From Polaribacter tangerinus (GTDB lineage: Bacteria; Bacteroidota; Bacteroidia; Flavobacteriales; Flavobacteriaceae), in NCBI RefSeq assembly GCF_038024095.1, contig NZ_CP150668.1:248001-312000 (forward strand): a stretch of DNA of 64,000 nt. Reading direction: 5' to 3'. The notes under the pieces were generated by a model. It ran no database searches, was not told the origin of the DNA, and worked only from the letters and a program-made list of their open reading frames with translations. Made by a program: the position numbers and the translations under genes. Positions 17,888-26,835 of the stretch are shown one piece after another. The first letter of the stretch is position 1. Every line of letters begins with the position of its first letter.

Positions 17888-18444
17888 TTAAATGCCGATT
17901 TATGAATCGACTTGTATATTCTAAAGTATACATTTGCAAACAGCACACCAATAAAAATACCAACAACTATATCTATAGGAAAGTGAACCCCTAAATACAA
18001 CCTACTATATGAAAAAATGGCAGGAAAAAGTAATATCAAATAGATATTCTTCACTTTTTTTCTTAATAATAAAACTACATATACCGAAAAGAATGTAGAC
18101 GTAGTAGCATGGCCAGACATAAAACTGTAACTACTTGGGTTTATTAAAGTTCTAAGCAAATGTTGTATTTCAGGATCGTTGTTAGGCCTTAAACGTGCCA
18201 CTGAATTTTTTATTAGATTGGTAAATTGATCTGAAAAAGCGACCAACAAAATCATAGAAAAAATAATAAATAAACCATTTTTCCATCCATAAAACTTTAT
18301 GATTAAGTAAAAAATAAAGATAAATAATGGCGACCAGTACAATTGATTTGTAATGGTGAGCCATAAAGGGTCCCAAAATTCAGAGCCTAAATTATTTAAA
18401 AAAATTAGTAACTCTTTATCTTTGTCAATAATGCTCTCTATCAA
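17884..18444 (-). CDS. PAP2-family membrane phosphatase
   Basis: A 186-residue membrane protein of the phosphatidic acid phosphatase type 2 family. The three catalytic motifs are present in order: K-x6-RP as KNSVARLRP, SGHAT, and SRLYLGVHFPID. Five or six hydrophobic segments place the site at the periplasmic face. Likely substrates are lipid phosphates such as undecaprenyl or phosphatidylglycerol phosphate; which one cannot be told. Its start lies one base from the stop of the upstream PPIase gene, so it is probably the last cistron of the nrnA-gldI operon. Confidence 0.9.
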   Translation of the reverse strand: MIESIIDKDKELLIFLNNLGSEFWDPLWLTITNQLYWSPLFIFIFYLIIKFYGWKNGLFIIFSMILLVAFSDQFTNLIKNSVARLRPNNDPEIQHLLRTLINPSSYSFMSGHATTSTFFSVYVVLLLRKKVKNIYLILLFPAIFSYSRLYLGVHFPIDIVVGIFIGVLFANVYFRIYKSIHKSAFN

Positions 18445-18445
18445 A

Positions 18446-19600
18446 TTAGTTTGCTACTTTTAATATTTCTACTTCAAAAACCAAGTCTGCCTTTGCAGGA
18501 AAAGGACCATATTTTTCTGAGCCATAAGCTATAGAGTAAGGGATAAATAAACGAGCTTTTTCTCCTTCTCTTAATTTTAGTACACCTTCTTTAAAACCAC
18601 TTATCATTGGTTTTGTTGCATCATCTAACCTAAAAACAAAAGGAGTTTGTGCATCTTTGGAAGACTGAATTTTTTTACCATCAGCTAAATAAATAGTGTA
18701 ATTTGCTGTAATAGACTTGTTAGAAACAACTTTTTTCCCGTTGCTTTTTTGTAACTTTAAAATGCGCAAACCAGTGCCTGTTTTCTTTGCTTTTGGCTCG
18801 CCCATTTTTAATAAAAAGGCTTTTTTATCCTCTAAAAATTTAGAATATCTCTCTTGTTCTATTAACTTTTCTTTGGCCAATAATTCTTTTTGAGACTCTC
18901 TATACTTTACTTCTTCTGTTTCAAAAACTTCTGGAGCATTAAAATTTGCCGCAAAACTACCAACTCTAATTATTCGAACATCTTTTATTGTATCGTTTTG
19001 CTGAATAGAGTTTACCACTTGCATTCTTGCAGAGTCAATGGCTCTTTTTAGAGCATCTGTTTCCAAAAATTTTAATTTTAAACGCTCTGAAATTTCTGCG
19101 TTTACAGTGGTTTTTCCAAAAACACTGTGTTTACTATCTAAATGAGGAATGGCTCTATGGGTAACAAAAAACTGACTATTATTTGTAGCCGGTCCTCCGT
19201 TAGCCATAGACAACACTCCTTTATCATCATGTTTAAAAAATAAGTTATCTGATGAATCTTTTGGGAATTCATCTCCAAAAAGATATCCTGCATTTTTTCT
19301 TCCTTGTGTTGTGTAACCACCTGCCTGAATTACAAAGTTTGGTACAACTCTGTGAAAAATAATTCCTTTGTAGAAATTAGTTCCCTTTAGTGAGTCTAAC
19401 AAACTAGGATGGTTTCCTTCTACCAATGCCACAAAGTTAGCTACTGTTTTTGGCACCTTATCTGCATAAAGTTCTAAAAAGATAGTCCCTTTATTTGTTA
19501 TAATTTCTGCGTACATGCCATCCTCTAAGTTTTTAAACTTATTGGGCAAACAAGAAATACATAAAGTTACTGTTAGTAAAAGGAAGAAAAAATTTTTCAT
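18446..19600 (-). CDS. Cyclophilin-FKBP fusion peptidyl-prolyl isomerase, lipoprotein
   Basis: A 384-residue protein that joins two unrelated prolyl isomerase folds. A lipoprotein signal with lipobox CISC is followed by a cyclophilin domain (about 28-215; VPKTVANFVALVEG, FHRVVPNFVIQAGG, NSQFFVT), a charged helical linker (about 225-270) and an FKBP domain (about 280-384; GTGLRIL, PMISGFKEGVLKLREGEKARLFIP, AYGSEKYG). It is the third consecutive exported PPIase in the operon, pointing to a folding task in the envelope. Fusions like this are known in Bacteroidota. Functional redundancy with its neighbours is inference. Confidence 0.9.
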   Translation of the reverse strand: MKNFFFLLLTVTLCISCLPNKFKNLEDGMYAEIITNKGTIFLELYADKVPKTVANFVALVEGNHPSLLDSLKGTNFYKGIIFHRVVPNFVIQAGGYTTQGRKNAGYLFGDEFPKDSSDNLFFKHDDKGVLSMANGGPATNNSQFFVTHRAIPHLDSKHSVFGKTTVNAEISERLKLKFLETDALKRAIDSARMQVVNSIQQNDTIKDVRIIRVGSFAANFNAPEVFETEEVKYRESQKELLAKEKLIEQERYSKFLEDKKAFLLKMGEPKAKKTGTGLRILKLQKSNGKKVVSNKSITANYTIYLADGKKIQSSKDAQTPFVFRLDDATKPMISGFKEGVLKLREGEKARLFIPYSIAYGSEKYGPFPAKADLVFEVEILKVAN

Positions 19601-19602
19601 AC

Positions 19603-20331
19603 TTATTTTACAATTTCTAGTAATTCTACTTCAAAAATTAAAGTAGAAAAAGGTTTAATTTCTGCACCTCTTTCTTGAGCACCATAAGCTAATTCTTGTG
19701 GAATATAGAATTTATACTTAGAACCTACGTTCATCAACTGTAAACCTTCTGTCCAGCCAGTTATAACTTCATTTAACCCAAATTCTGCAGGAGTACCTCT
19801 ATCTACAGAGCTATCAAACACTTTACCATCTAAATTTGTACCATGGTAATGCACCTTTACTCTAGTGGTTGGTCCTGCTGGCTTATCTCCTTTTCCTTCT
19901 TTAAGCACTTCATATTGTAAACCACTTTCTGTTGTTACAATACCAGACTTCGTTTTATTTTCTGCAAGAAATTCTTCACCTCTTTTTTTATTTTCGCCAA
20001 ACTTAGCTTCTGCAGCTTTGGCCGCCTTTGCTTGTTGTTCTTTCATCATTTCCTCTCTTTTCTTGTTAAAGTAAGGACCTAATATTGCTTGAATTTTGTC
20101 TTCTTTAATTAAAAGATTTGTAGAGTCTAGTCCGTTTATAATTCCTTGAACTAAAACAGCTTTGTCTACTTCCTTAAAGTTAAACCTTAGTTGGCCAGCC
20201 ATGCTAAGACCAACTGCATAACTTACAGAATCTAACTCTGTTTCTAAAGACTTTACTTCTTTTAATTGGTTTCCACAAGAAAACATACTTACTGTAATTG
20301 CAACTGCTGCAAAACTTTTTAAAAATCTCAT
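19603..20331 (-). CDS. FKBP-type peptidyl-prolyl isomerase of the FkpA/Mip type, lipoprotein
   Basis: A 242-residue exported PPIase. The signal peptide ends at lipobox MFSC (Cys19). An N-terminal helical dimerisation region (about 30-125; SYAVGLSMAGQL, then a lysine- and alanine-rich helix) precedes the FKBP domain (about 128-242; VKVHYHGTNLDGKVFDSS, GWTEGLQLMNVGSKYKFYIP, AYGAQERG). This is the Mip/FkpA layout. It sits two bases upstream of the fusion PPIase and eleven bases downstream of gldI, in one operon. Confidence 0.92.
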   Translation of the reverse strand: MRFLKSFAAVAITVSMFSCGNQLKEVKSLETELDSVSYAVGLSMAGQLRFNFKEVDKAVLVQGIINGLDSTNLLIKEDKIQAILGPYFNKKREEMMKEQQAKAAKAAEAKFGENKKRGEEFLAENKTKSGIVTTESGLQYEVLKEGKGDKPAGPTTRVKVHYHGTNLDGKVFDSSVDRGTPAEFGLNEVITGWTEGLQLMNVGSKYKFYIPQELAYGAQERGAEIKPFSTLIFEVELLEIVK

Positions 20332-20342
20332 TTGTTTAAAAT

Positions 20343-20876
20343 TTATTTAATATTAATTAATTTAACTGTACTCTTTATTATTGTATTCACACCAATTTTA
20401 TTTCCGTCGCCAGCTATCCCAAATGCACTATATGAAGGTATTATAAAAGTTACTACTTCTCCTTTTTTCATAATCTTTATACCTTTTTGAATTGCTGTTA
20501 TAAAATCTTCTTTATCAACTGTGTATGTTTTTTCTCCTAGAGATTCTTTGTCATAAATAACATTCCCTTCTATATCTGCTATATCATACTCAAAAGTAAC
20601 AATATCACCCATTTTAGGTGTTGTAGCATCTTTATTTATTTTAGTGATGTATGTATACCAAAATCCACTTTGCGAATCTACATAAGTATTCACAGAATCT
20701 CGAGCAATATAATCTAAAATAATTTCATTTTGACGAGACATTATTTTTTTTGATGTCAAAATATTCTCTTGAAAAATAGTCGTTGCTGGTTTAGGGTTTA
20801 TAGGATGTCTTGGAACAGTTTTTTGACAGCCTACAAGAGAAATCGTAAGTAAAACTAAAAAAAAACTATGCTTCAT
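20343..20876 (-). CDS. gldI: Gliding motility-associated PPIase GldI, lipoprotein
   Basis: A 177-residue lipoprotein (lipobox LVGC, Cys17) followed by the short proline-rich segment with RHPI and a single divergent FKBP domain (about 70-177; DIVTFEYDIADIEGNVIYD, IQKGIKIMKKGEVVTFIIP, AFGIAGDG). In Flavobacterium johnsoniae GldI is required for gliding, probably for folding components of the gliding/type IX secretion machinery. Its start overlaps the nrnA stop by eleven bases. Presence supports a gliding flavobacterium but does not prove motility. Confidence 0.85.
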   Translation of the reverse strand: MKHSFFLVLLTISLVGCQKTVPRHPINPKPATTIFQENILTSKKIMSRQNEIILDYIARDSVNTYVDSQSGFWYTYITKINKDATTPKMGDIVTFEYDIADIEGNVIYDKESLGEKTYTVDKEDFITAIQKGIKIMKKGEVVTFIIPSYSAFGIAGDGNKIGVNTIIKSTVKLINIK

Positions 20877-21894
20877 AAGAGGTATTTAAATCATTTTTAT
20901 ATTTAGGTAACAACTCTTTAAAGGCTTCTATGGTTTGATTCATAGTACCTTCGAACCTACCTCCGGCCGCATTGTCATGGCCTCCTCCATTAAAATGGTT
21001 TCTAGAGAATTGATTTACAGAAAAATGTCCTTTTGAGCGAAAAGAAATTTTTATAATATTTTGTTCTTTATCTTCAATAAAAATAGCAGCAAAAACAATT
21101 CCTTTAAGAGAAAGTGCATAGTTTACTACTCCTTCGGTATCTCCTTTTTCGTAATTGAACTTACTTTTTTCTGCCTCTGTTAGAGTAATAAATGCAGTAT
21201 TGTATTCTGGAAAAATCTGTAAATTACTAAGCGCTTGACCTAACAACAACAGTCGCCCATACGAATTTGAATCATATACATTATTATGAATCTTATCATT
21301 TTCTGCGCCTTTTTCTATTAAATCAGCAATAATTCTGTGAGTTTTACTAGTTGTAGAACGATATCTAAAAGAACCTGTATCTGTCATTATACCTGTATAC
21401 AAACAAGTTGCAATATCTTTATCAATTAAATGTAAATCGTTGTTTAAGTCTATAAACTGATACACCATTTGACAAGTAGAGCAAATAGAAACATCAGAAT
21501 ACATATATTTTACGTCATCTGGTTGCTGGTGATGATCTATCATCGCAAAATCATTCGGATACTTTTCTAAGGTGCTTTGCATATCTGTCCCTACTCTATG
21601 CAATGCATTAAAATCTAATAAAAAGATGATTTCTGAATTATTGATAGCTTTTTGAGATTGACTATTTTGCCAATTGAAACGATAAGTATTTTCCGAACCG
21701 GGCAACCAATGTAAAAAATCTGGGTACTCATTTGGCACTACTACAGTTGGTAGATGTCCTTTTTTCTTTAAATAGTGATATAGCGCTAATGTTGCTCCCA
21801 TAGCATCTCCATCGGGATTTCTATGACCAACAATAACTATATTTCTTGGTTTTTTTAAAAAACCTTGTAAATCCTCAAATCCTTTTAAAATCAT
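20866..21894 (-). CDS. nrnA: DHH/DHHA1 phosphoesterase, NrnA-type oligoribonuclease / pAp phosphatase
   Basis: A 342-residue cytoplasmic enzyme. DHH domain motifs: GHRNPDGDAMG near residue 23, a D in LLDFNALHR and the AMIDHH block; the C-terminal DHHA1 domain has FNGGGHDNAAGGRF. Family members degrade nanoRNA and hydrolyse 3'-phosphoadenosine 5'-phosphate. It opens the operon that continues with gldI, two further PPIases and the PAP2 gene. NrnA just upstream of gldI is a layout I recall in other flavobacteria, from memory only. Confidence 0.88.
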   Translation of the reverse strand: MILKGFEDLQGFLKKPRNIVIVGHRNPDGDAMGATLALYHYLKKKGHLPTVVVPNEYPDFLHWLPGSENTYRFNWQNSQSQKAINNSEIIFLLDFNALHRVGTDMQSTLEKYPNDFAMIDHHQQPDDVKYMYSDVSICSTCQMVYQFIDLNNDLHLIDKDIATCLYTGIMTDTGSFRYRSTTSKTHRIIADLIEKGAENDKIHNNVYDSNSYGRLLLLGQALSNLQIFPEYNTAFITLTEAEKSKFNYEKGDTEGVVNYALSLKGIVFAAIFIEDKEQNIIKISFRSKGHFSVNQFSRNHFNGGGHDNAAGGRFEGTMNQTIEAFKELLPKYKNDLNTSYEA

Positions 21895-21943
21895 AGTTTG
21901 CGAAGATACAATTTAATCCTATTTTACAAAGAATAAATTAATG

Positions 21944-21951
21944 TACATTTG
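21944..21951 (+). promoter_or_regulatory. Putative -7 promoter element for the PhoD-like gene
   Basis: TACATTTG fits TAnnTTTG, 24 bases upstream of the start codon. Confidence 0.45.
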
Positions 21952-21975
21952 TTGAATTAACATAATTATAAACGA

Positions 21976-23022
21976 ATGAAAACAATTCAAAAACTACTTA
22001 TTTTCTCGCTTGTAATTACTCATTTATCTTGTATTTCCAAAAAAAATACTGCTAGTTTAAATGATGATTTTACAATTGCTTTTGGTTCTTGTAACAAACA
22101 ATACAAAGAAAATATACTCTGGAAAGAAATACTTAAAAACAACCCAAACTTATGGATTTGGGGAGGAGACAATGTATATGCCGATACAGACAACATGAGT
22201 GTTTTAAAAGAGGCATACCATACTTTAAGCCAACAAAAAGGATATGAAAAAATAGTACAAAAAATACCTATTATGGCTACTTGGGATGACCATGATTATG
22301 GTTTTAACGATAGCGGCAAGGAATTTTACATGAAAGCTGGAGCACAAAGTGCCTTTTTAGACTTTTTTAAGGTTCCTAAAAATAGCTCAAGAAGAAAACA
22401 AAAAGGAATCTATAACAGTAAAGTTTTTGAAACTCAAAAAGGAAGTGTTAAAGTGATTGTTTTAGATACCAGATATTTTAGAGACTCACTAACTAAATCA
22501 TCAAGCACAAAAAAGCGTTTCACACCTAATACAAATAAAGAGAGTACTATTTTGGGTGCTGCACAATGGAATTGGTTAACTGAAGAATTAAATAACTCTA
22601 AGGCAAATTTTAATATTATTGTAAGTAGTATTCAAATTTTAGCCGCAGAACATGGTTTTGAAACCTGGGGAAATTTTCCTCATGAGGTTCAAAAACTTAC
22701 GGAAATAATTAAAAACAGCAATGCAAAAGGAGTTCTGCTACTTTCTGGTGATAGGCATATTTCTGAATTCTCAAGAACAAATATAAAAGGCATAAATTAC
22801 CCAATAATCGATTTTACATCGAGCGGATTAACGCACTCCTATAACGGTTTTACTTCAGAGCCAAATAAATATAGAGTTCAAAATGTAATTTCAGAAATTA
22901 GTTTTGGACTGCTAAAATTTAATTTTGAGAAAAATAATATTACCATGCAAATGCGCGGCAAAAACAATAAAGTTTTACAAGAACTTGTTCAACAATATCC
23001 AAAAAACGAATATTTAGAATAA
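21976..23022 (+). CDS. PhoD-like metallophosphatase, lipoprotein
   Basis: A 348-residue protein with a lipoprotein signal (lipobox LSC, Cys19) and a PhoD-like metallophosphatase domain: IAFGSCNKQ, WGGDNVYAD, ATWDDHDYG, and LLSGDRHISEF provide the metal ligands in the usual order. Such enzymes are secreted alkaline phosphatases or phosphodiesterases that release phosphate. No twin-arginine motif is present, unlike classical PhoD; export is by the lipoprotein route. It is a single gene, 35 bases from ndk. Confidence 0.88.
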   Translation: MKTIQKLLIFSLVITHLSCISKKNTASLNDDFTIAFGSCNKQYKENILWKEILKNNPNLWIWGGDNVYADTDNMSVLKEAYHTLSQQKGYEKIVQKIPIMATWDDHDYGFNDSGKEFYMKAGAQSAFLDFFKVPKNSSRRKQKGIYNSKVFETQKGSVKVIVLDTRYFRDSLTKSSSTKKRFTPNTNKESTILGAAQWNWLTEELNNSKANFNIIVSSIQILAAEHGFETWGNFPHEVQKLTEIIKNSNAKGVLLLSGDRHISEFSRTNIKGINYPIIDFTSSGLTHSYNGFTSEPNKYRVQNVISEISFGLLKFNFEKNNITMQMRGKNNKVLQELVQQYPKNEYLE

Positions 23023-23028
23023 AAGTAG

Positions 23029-23036
23029 TACTTTTG
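23029..23036 (+). promoter_or_regulatory. Putative -7 promoter element for ndk
   Basis: TACTTTTG fits TAnnTTTG, 21 bases before the ndk ATG, giving a leader of about 15 nt. Confidence 0.55.
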
Positions 23037-23057
23037 CCGAAAATTTAAAAAACCGAA

Positions 23058-23477
23058 ATGGCAACAAATAGAACATTTACAATGTTAAAACCAGATGCAG
23101 TAGAAAATGGGCATACTGGTGCAATTTTAGAAAAAATTAATGGTGCAGGATTTAGAATAGTAGCTTTAAAGAAAACTCAAATGACTACAGCAGATGCTGA
23201 AGCTTTTTACGCTGTTCACAAAGAACGTCCGTTTTTTGGAGAATTAGTTGAGTTTATGACTCGTGGTCCGATAGTAGCTGCAATTTTAGAAAAAGAAAAC
23301 GCAGTAGAAGATTTTAGAACCTTAATTGGGGCTACAAATCCTGCGGAAGCAGCTGAAGGAACTATAAGAAAAATGTATGCTACATCGATGGGAGAAAATG
23401 CCGTACATGGCTCAGATTCTGATGAAAATGCAGCTATAGAAGGAAACTTTCATTTTTCTGGAAGAGAGCAGTTTTAA
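23058..23477 (+). CDS. ndk: Nucleoside diphosphate kinase
   Basis: A 139-residue kinase that transfers the gamma phosphate from ATP to other nucleoside diphosphates through a phosphohistidine. Seen: [12 protein letters not shown] at the start, the phosphate-binding [15 protein letters not shown], and the active-site histidine in [13 protein letters not shown] near residue 115. Length and ending are standard. It has its own promoter and a shared downstream terminator. Confidence 0.97.
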   Translation: MATNRTFTMLKPDAVENGHTGAILEKINGAGFRIVALKKTQMTTADAEAFYAVHKERPFFGELVEFMTRGPIVAAILEKENAVEDFRTLIGATNPAEAAEGTIRKMYATSMGENAVHGSDSDENAAIEGNFHFSGREQF

Positions 23478-23506
23478 AAAACGCTCCTCGTTTTATTCTA
23501 TTACAA

Positions 23507-23540
23507 TAAAAAAATCGCGTGTTTCCACGCGATTTTTTTG
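23507..23540. terminator. Bidirectional terminator between ndk and the DUF721 gene
   Basis: ATCGCGTG (23514-23521) pairs with CACGCGAT (23526-23533), with an A run before and a T run after, so it can stop transcription from both converging genes. Confidence 0.85.
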
Positions 23541-23559
23541 TCTTTATAATAAACAGTTT

Positions 23560-23856
23560 TTAAACCAACATCAATTTCTTAATTACTTCCTCACCTAGCT
23601 CTTCATTCATCATTTTTATAATCTTATCTTTTCCATAAGTTAGCTCCTCTCTTAATACAGAAGAATTTAAGCTAATAACCAAAGTATTGTTTTGTAATTT
23701 TACGCTTGTAGTATGAGTAGCAATTCCTGGTCCCATCATTTTAGACCAAGTTTCTTCAACTTTTATCTTTTGCATGCCTTTTGTCAGATTATTTTCTTTG
23801 ATAAAAAGTTGCATTATCTCTTCTATTGAAAAAGAATCATTTTTTCTTTTAGACAT
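23560..23856 (-). CDS. DUF721 (DciA-like) protein
   Basis: A 98-residue basic protein of the DUF721 family: an N-terminal helix with F-S-I-E-E-I-M-Q-L-F-I, a W-x-x-M-M-G-P-G-I-A-x-H-T-T core and LNSSVLREELTYGKDKII. The family includes DciA, an ancestral loader or operator of the replicative helicase DnaB. It lies 66 bases downstream of recF on the same strand; DUF721 beside recF is also found in Actinobacteria, supporting a replication role. The functional assignment is by family and context only. Confidence 0.75.
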   Translation of the reverse strand: MSKRKNDSFSIEEIMQLFIKENNLTKGMQKIKVEETWSKMMGPGIATHTTSVKLQNNTLVISLNSSVLREELTYGKDKIIKMMNEELGEEVIKKLMLV

Positions 23857-23922
23857 TTAAATTACTGGTTTTTAATACTATTTAACAATGTTTGAGTGAT
23901 ATTGATTATTATTTTTTTTAGA

Positions 23923-25002
23923 TTATAACTTAAAAATTTGATAGGCTTTATTACTCTTTTTAACAATATTTTCTGTTCTTTCAGAATGTGTATCGGTAAT
24001 AAAAATTTGACCAAATTCATCATTATCTACCAAATCTATTATTTGAGCCACTCTTTTTTCGTCTAATTTATCAAAAATATCATCCAATAATAAAATTGGA
24101 GTTACTTGAGATTGCCTTTTTATAAACTCGAATTGGGCTAATTTAAGGGCAATTAAATATGATTTTTGTTGCCCTTGAGAACCAAACTTTTTTATTGGGT
24201 AATCTCCAATATCAAAACTCAAATCATCTTTATGAATTCCGGTTGTTGTGTACTGAATTATTTTATCTTTCTCCAAAGAATGCTGCAGTAAATTATCCAT
24301 TGAATTGTCGTTTAATTGACTCTTATATAAAAGATTTACGTGTTCTTTATCACCAGAAATTATCTGATATTTTTGATTAAATATAGGAATAAAAGTAGTT
24401 AAAAACTCCTTTCTAACCTCATATATTTTGGTTCCTAAATTAGCCAATTGTTCATTGTAAACATTTAAGTTTAGCGCATCAAAAGTTCTATTTGCGGCAA
24501 AGTATTTTAACAATGCATTTCTTTGAGAAAGCACTTTGTTATAATTTAACAAATCTTTTAAGTACGTTTTATTTTGTTGAGAAATAACACCATCAATAAA
24601 TTTTCTTCTAGTATCGCTTCCTTCAGTAACTAAATCTCTATCTGCCGGAGAAATTATTACTAATGGAAGCTGACCAATATGTTCAGAAAACTTTTCATAA
24701 TTCTTTCCATTTCTCTTTAGTATTTTTTTTTGCCCTTTTTTTAAACTACAAATAATTTTCTCATTTCTATCATTTAAAAGATAATCACCCTCTATCATAA
24801 AAAAAGTTTCTCCGTGTTTAATATTCTGGACTGCCACCGAATTAAAGTAACTTTTAGCAAAAGAGAGATAATAAATAGCATCTAACACATTGGTTTTACC
24901 AACGCCATTATCACCTACAAAACAATTTATTTTTTGCTGAAAATCAAAAGATTGTGATGTTAAATTCTTAAAATTAAGTACCGAAAGTTTTTGTAAATAC
25001 AT
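23923..25002 (-). CDS. recF: DNA replication and repair protein RecF
   Basis: A 359-residue SMC-like ATPase that helps load RecA at single-strand gaps. Seen: N-terminal Walker A with [17 protein letters not shown] (about 30-46), the arm region, the ABC signature GSQGQQKS near residue 275 and Walker B in [13 protein letters not shown]. Length is standard. dnaA, dnaN and gyrB are not beside it, so this is not a classic origin cluster. Confidence 0.96.
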   Translation of the reverse strand: MYLQKLSVLNFKNLTSQSFDFQQKINCFVGDNGVGKTNVLDAIYYLSFAKSYFNSVAVQNIKHGETFFMIEGDYLLNDRNEKIICSLKKGQKKILKRNGKNYEKFSEHIGQLPLVIISPADRDLVTEGSDTRRKFIDGVISQQNKTYLKDLLNYNKVLSQRNALLKYFAANRTFDALNLNVYNEQLANLGTKIYEVRKEFLTTFIPIFNQKYQIISGDKEHVNLLYKSQLNDNSMDNLLQHSLEKDKIIQYTTTGIHKDDLSFDIGDYPIKKFGSQGQQKSYLIALKLAQFEFIKRQSQVTPILLLDDIFDKLDEKRVAQIIDLVDNDEFGQIFITDTHSERTENIVKKSNKAYQIFKL

Positions 25003-25084
25003 GAATATAATTAGTTCTAAAAACGGAATTGCAAATTATTGAAAATTTGCGAATTATTGGCTTTTAAAATCCAATTAAAAAAAC

Positions 25085-25092
25085 TATTTTTG
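25085..25092 (+). promoter_or_regulatory. Putative -7 promoter element for the TPR protein gene
   Basis: TATTTTTG fits TAnnTTTG and lies 25 bases before the ATG at 25117. It favours that start over an in-frame ATG at 25039, which would place the promoter inside the gene. Confidence 0.45.
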
Positions 25093-25116
25093 TCGCCAAT
25101 AATTTTTAACCAAAAT

Positions 25117-25884
25117 ATGGCAACTTACAAGAAAAAATATAAACCAGAAGGTAAAAAAGAGCAACAGCAAGTAGAAGAAATGGAAAGCACAACCGCAGAA
25201 GTATTTAATACTTTAGACGAAACTGCATCTAAATCTGAGCAATGGATTGAAAAAAATAGCAAATTATTATTTACTTCTTTAGTAGCTATTGTAGTTATAT
25301 TTTTAGGTTATTTAGCCTACAGTACTTATGTTGTAGCTCCAAACGAATTAGAAGCTTCTAACGAGTTGGCGTTTCCAAGAAAGTACTTTGATGAGGCTTC
25401 AACGGCTGGTTCTGGAATAGATTCTTTGCTAACTCTTGGTTTAGAAGGAGCAGACGGAAAGTATGGCTTTATAGATATTGCTAAAGTATACAGCGGAACA
25501 GATGCTGGAAATTTAGCGAACTATTATGCTGGAGTATCTTATTTACAAATGAAACAATATGACAAAGCTATTGAATATTTAGGTAAATTTGACTCTGATG
25601 ACGAAATGCTTGGCCCAGTTGCTTTAGGAGCTATGGGTGATGCTTTTGCAGACATTAACCAGCCAAAAGATGCCCTAGAATACTACACAAAAGCAGCAAA
25701 TAAAAGAGACAATAATTTAACTACTCCTCTATTTTTATACAAAGCAGCACAAACAGCCATGGAATTAAAAGAGTTTTCTAAGGCAGCATCTTTATTTACT
25801 AAAATTAAAGAAAACTATGCTTCTTCTGAACAAGGTAGAGATATTGAAAAGTTTATAAATGCCGCAAAATACGCAGCAGAATAA
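25117..25884 (+). CDS. Membrane-anchored tetratricopeptide protein (YfgM-like)
   Basis: A 255-residue protein from the chosen ATG. A charged cytoplasmic N-terminus (about 1-45) is followed by one transmembrane helix (about 48-70) and a periplasmic domain with TPR-like helices (A-x-L-A-N-Y-Y-A-G-x-S-Y-L-Q-M and later repeats). This is the topology of YfgM, which works with SecYEG-associated chaperones in E. coli; that function is not shown here. An upstream in-frame ATG at 25039 would add 26 residues unlike the family start, so it was not used. ribH follows after five bases, suggesting cotranscription. Confidence 0.75.
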   Translation: MATYKKKYKPEGKKEQQQVEEMESTTAEVFNTLDETASKSEQWIEKNSKLLFTSLVAIVVIFLGYLAYSTYVVAPNELEASNELAFPRKYFDEASTAGSGIDSLLTLGLEGADGKYGFIDIAKVYSGTDAGNLANYYAGVSYLQMKQYDKAIEYLGKFDSDDEMLGPVALGAMGDAFADINQPKDALEYYTKAANKRDNNLTTPLFLYKAAQTAMELKEFSKAASLFTKIKENYASSEQGRDIEKFINAAKYAAE

Positions 25885-25889
25885 AGTAT

Positions 25890-26396
25890 ATGGCAACAAC
25901 AAATTTATCTTATTACGATAAAACAACAATCCCAAATGCGAAGTCTTTTCGATTTGGGATTGTTGTTTCTGAATGGAATCCTGAAATTACAGAAAATTTA
26001 AAAGACGGTGCTATTGCTACTTTATTAGACTGTGGTGCTTTAAAAGAGAATATAACAACTTGGCAAGTTCCAGGAAGTTTCGAGCTAGTTTACGGAGCTA
26101 AAAAAATGATTCAAACTCTTAATTTAGACGCCATAATTGCCATTGGAAACGTTATACAAGGTGAAACAAAACATTTCGACTTTGTTTGTGATGGTGTAAC
26201 TCAAGGCATTGTAGATTTAAATATAAAATATGATGTTCCTGTAATTTTTTGTGTTCTTACAGACAATACAAAGCAACAATCTATAGACAGAGCTGGAGGA
26301 AAACTAGGTAATAAAGGTATAGAATGTGCCGTTGCAGCTATAAAAATGGCTGCCATTAAAAACAGCAACACAAATACAGAGAGCATCGGCTTTTAA
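25890..26396 (+). CDS. ribH: 6,7-dimethyl-8-ribityllumazine synthase
   Basis: A 168-residue lumazine synthase, the penultimate enzyme of riboflavin synthesis, which assembles into capsids. Seen: FGIVVSEWNPEIT with the ring-stacking aromatic Trp, VPGSFELVYGAK, IAIGNVIQGETKHFDFVCDGV with the catalytic His, and PVIFCVLT. Length is normal. No FMN riboswitch is visible upstream. Other rib genes are not in the window. Confidence 0.97.
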   Translation: MATTNLSYYDKTTIPNAKSFRFGIVVSEWNPEITENLKDGAIATLLDCGALKENITTWQVPGSFELVYGAKKMIQTLNLDAIIAIGNVIQGETKHFDFVCDGVTQGIVDLNIKYDVPVIFCVLTDNTKQQSIDRAGGKLGNKGIECAVAAIKMAAIKNSNTNTESIGF

Positions 26397-26559
26397 AACG
26401 CAAGTTTTTATATCTAAAAAGAATCCCTAACTTTTTAGAATATCTAAATACTTTTATCAACTATATTAGGCATTTTATTCTAAATTAATTAAATTTGATA
26501 AGCCTAAAATATGGTACAAAAATTGATGTATCATTAACAATATCAGTTATCTTAAAAAT

Positions 26560-26835
26560 ATGGGATTCTTAAAACGTACAAACAAAAAATTTGATTATCA
26601 ACCTCGCTATTACAAAGGAGAAGGAAATCCTTTTAAAATAGAACATAAGCTAGATAAATATAGAAGTACGGTTGGTAAAAACAAAGGCATTAAAGGTACT
26701 TTTAATGAAGCTTTAAGCGATTTAAAAAATACTGATAAAAAAACAAGTAGTACCATTTTGGTAATAATTGCCATTTTGGTATTTATCTTCTTATACATCA
26801 TCGATTTTGATATCTCAATATTTATAAAAAAATAA
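26560..26835 (+). CDS. Small conserved tail-anchored membrane protein
   Basis: A 91-residue protein with a basic, soluble N-terminal two thirds (about 1-64, containing tyrosine- and lysine-rich F-D-Y-Q-P-R-Y-Y-K-G-E-G-N-P-F) and one C-terminal transmembrane helix (about 66-86). I do not recognise a functional family. The stop overlaps the mutL start (TAATG), so the two are translated together. A membrane partner for MutL is conceivable but unsupported by sequence. Confidence 0.7.
   Translation: MGFLKRTNKKFDYQPRYYKGEGNPFKIEHKLDKYRSTVGKNKGIKGTFNEALSDLKNTDKKTSSTILVIIAILVFIFLYIIDFDISIFIKK

Noticed and set aside
25039..25116. Upstream in-frame ATG extending the TPR protein by 26 residues
   Set aside because: A TATTTTTG promoter element lies between this ATG and the next one, and the extra residues do not look like the start of a membrane-anchored TPR protein.
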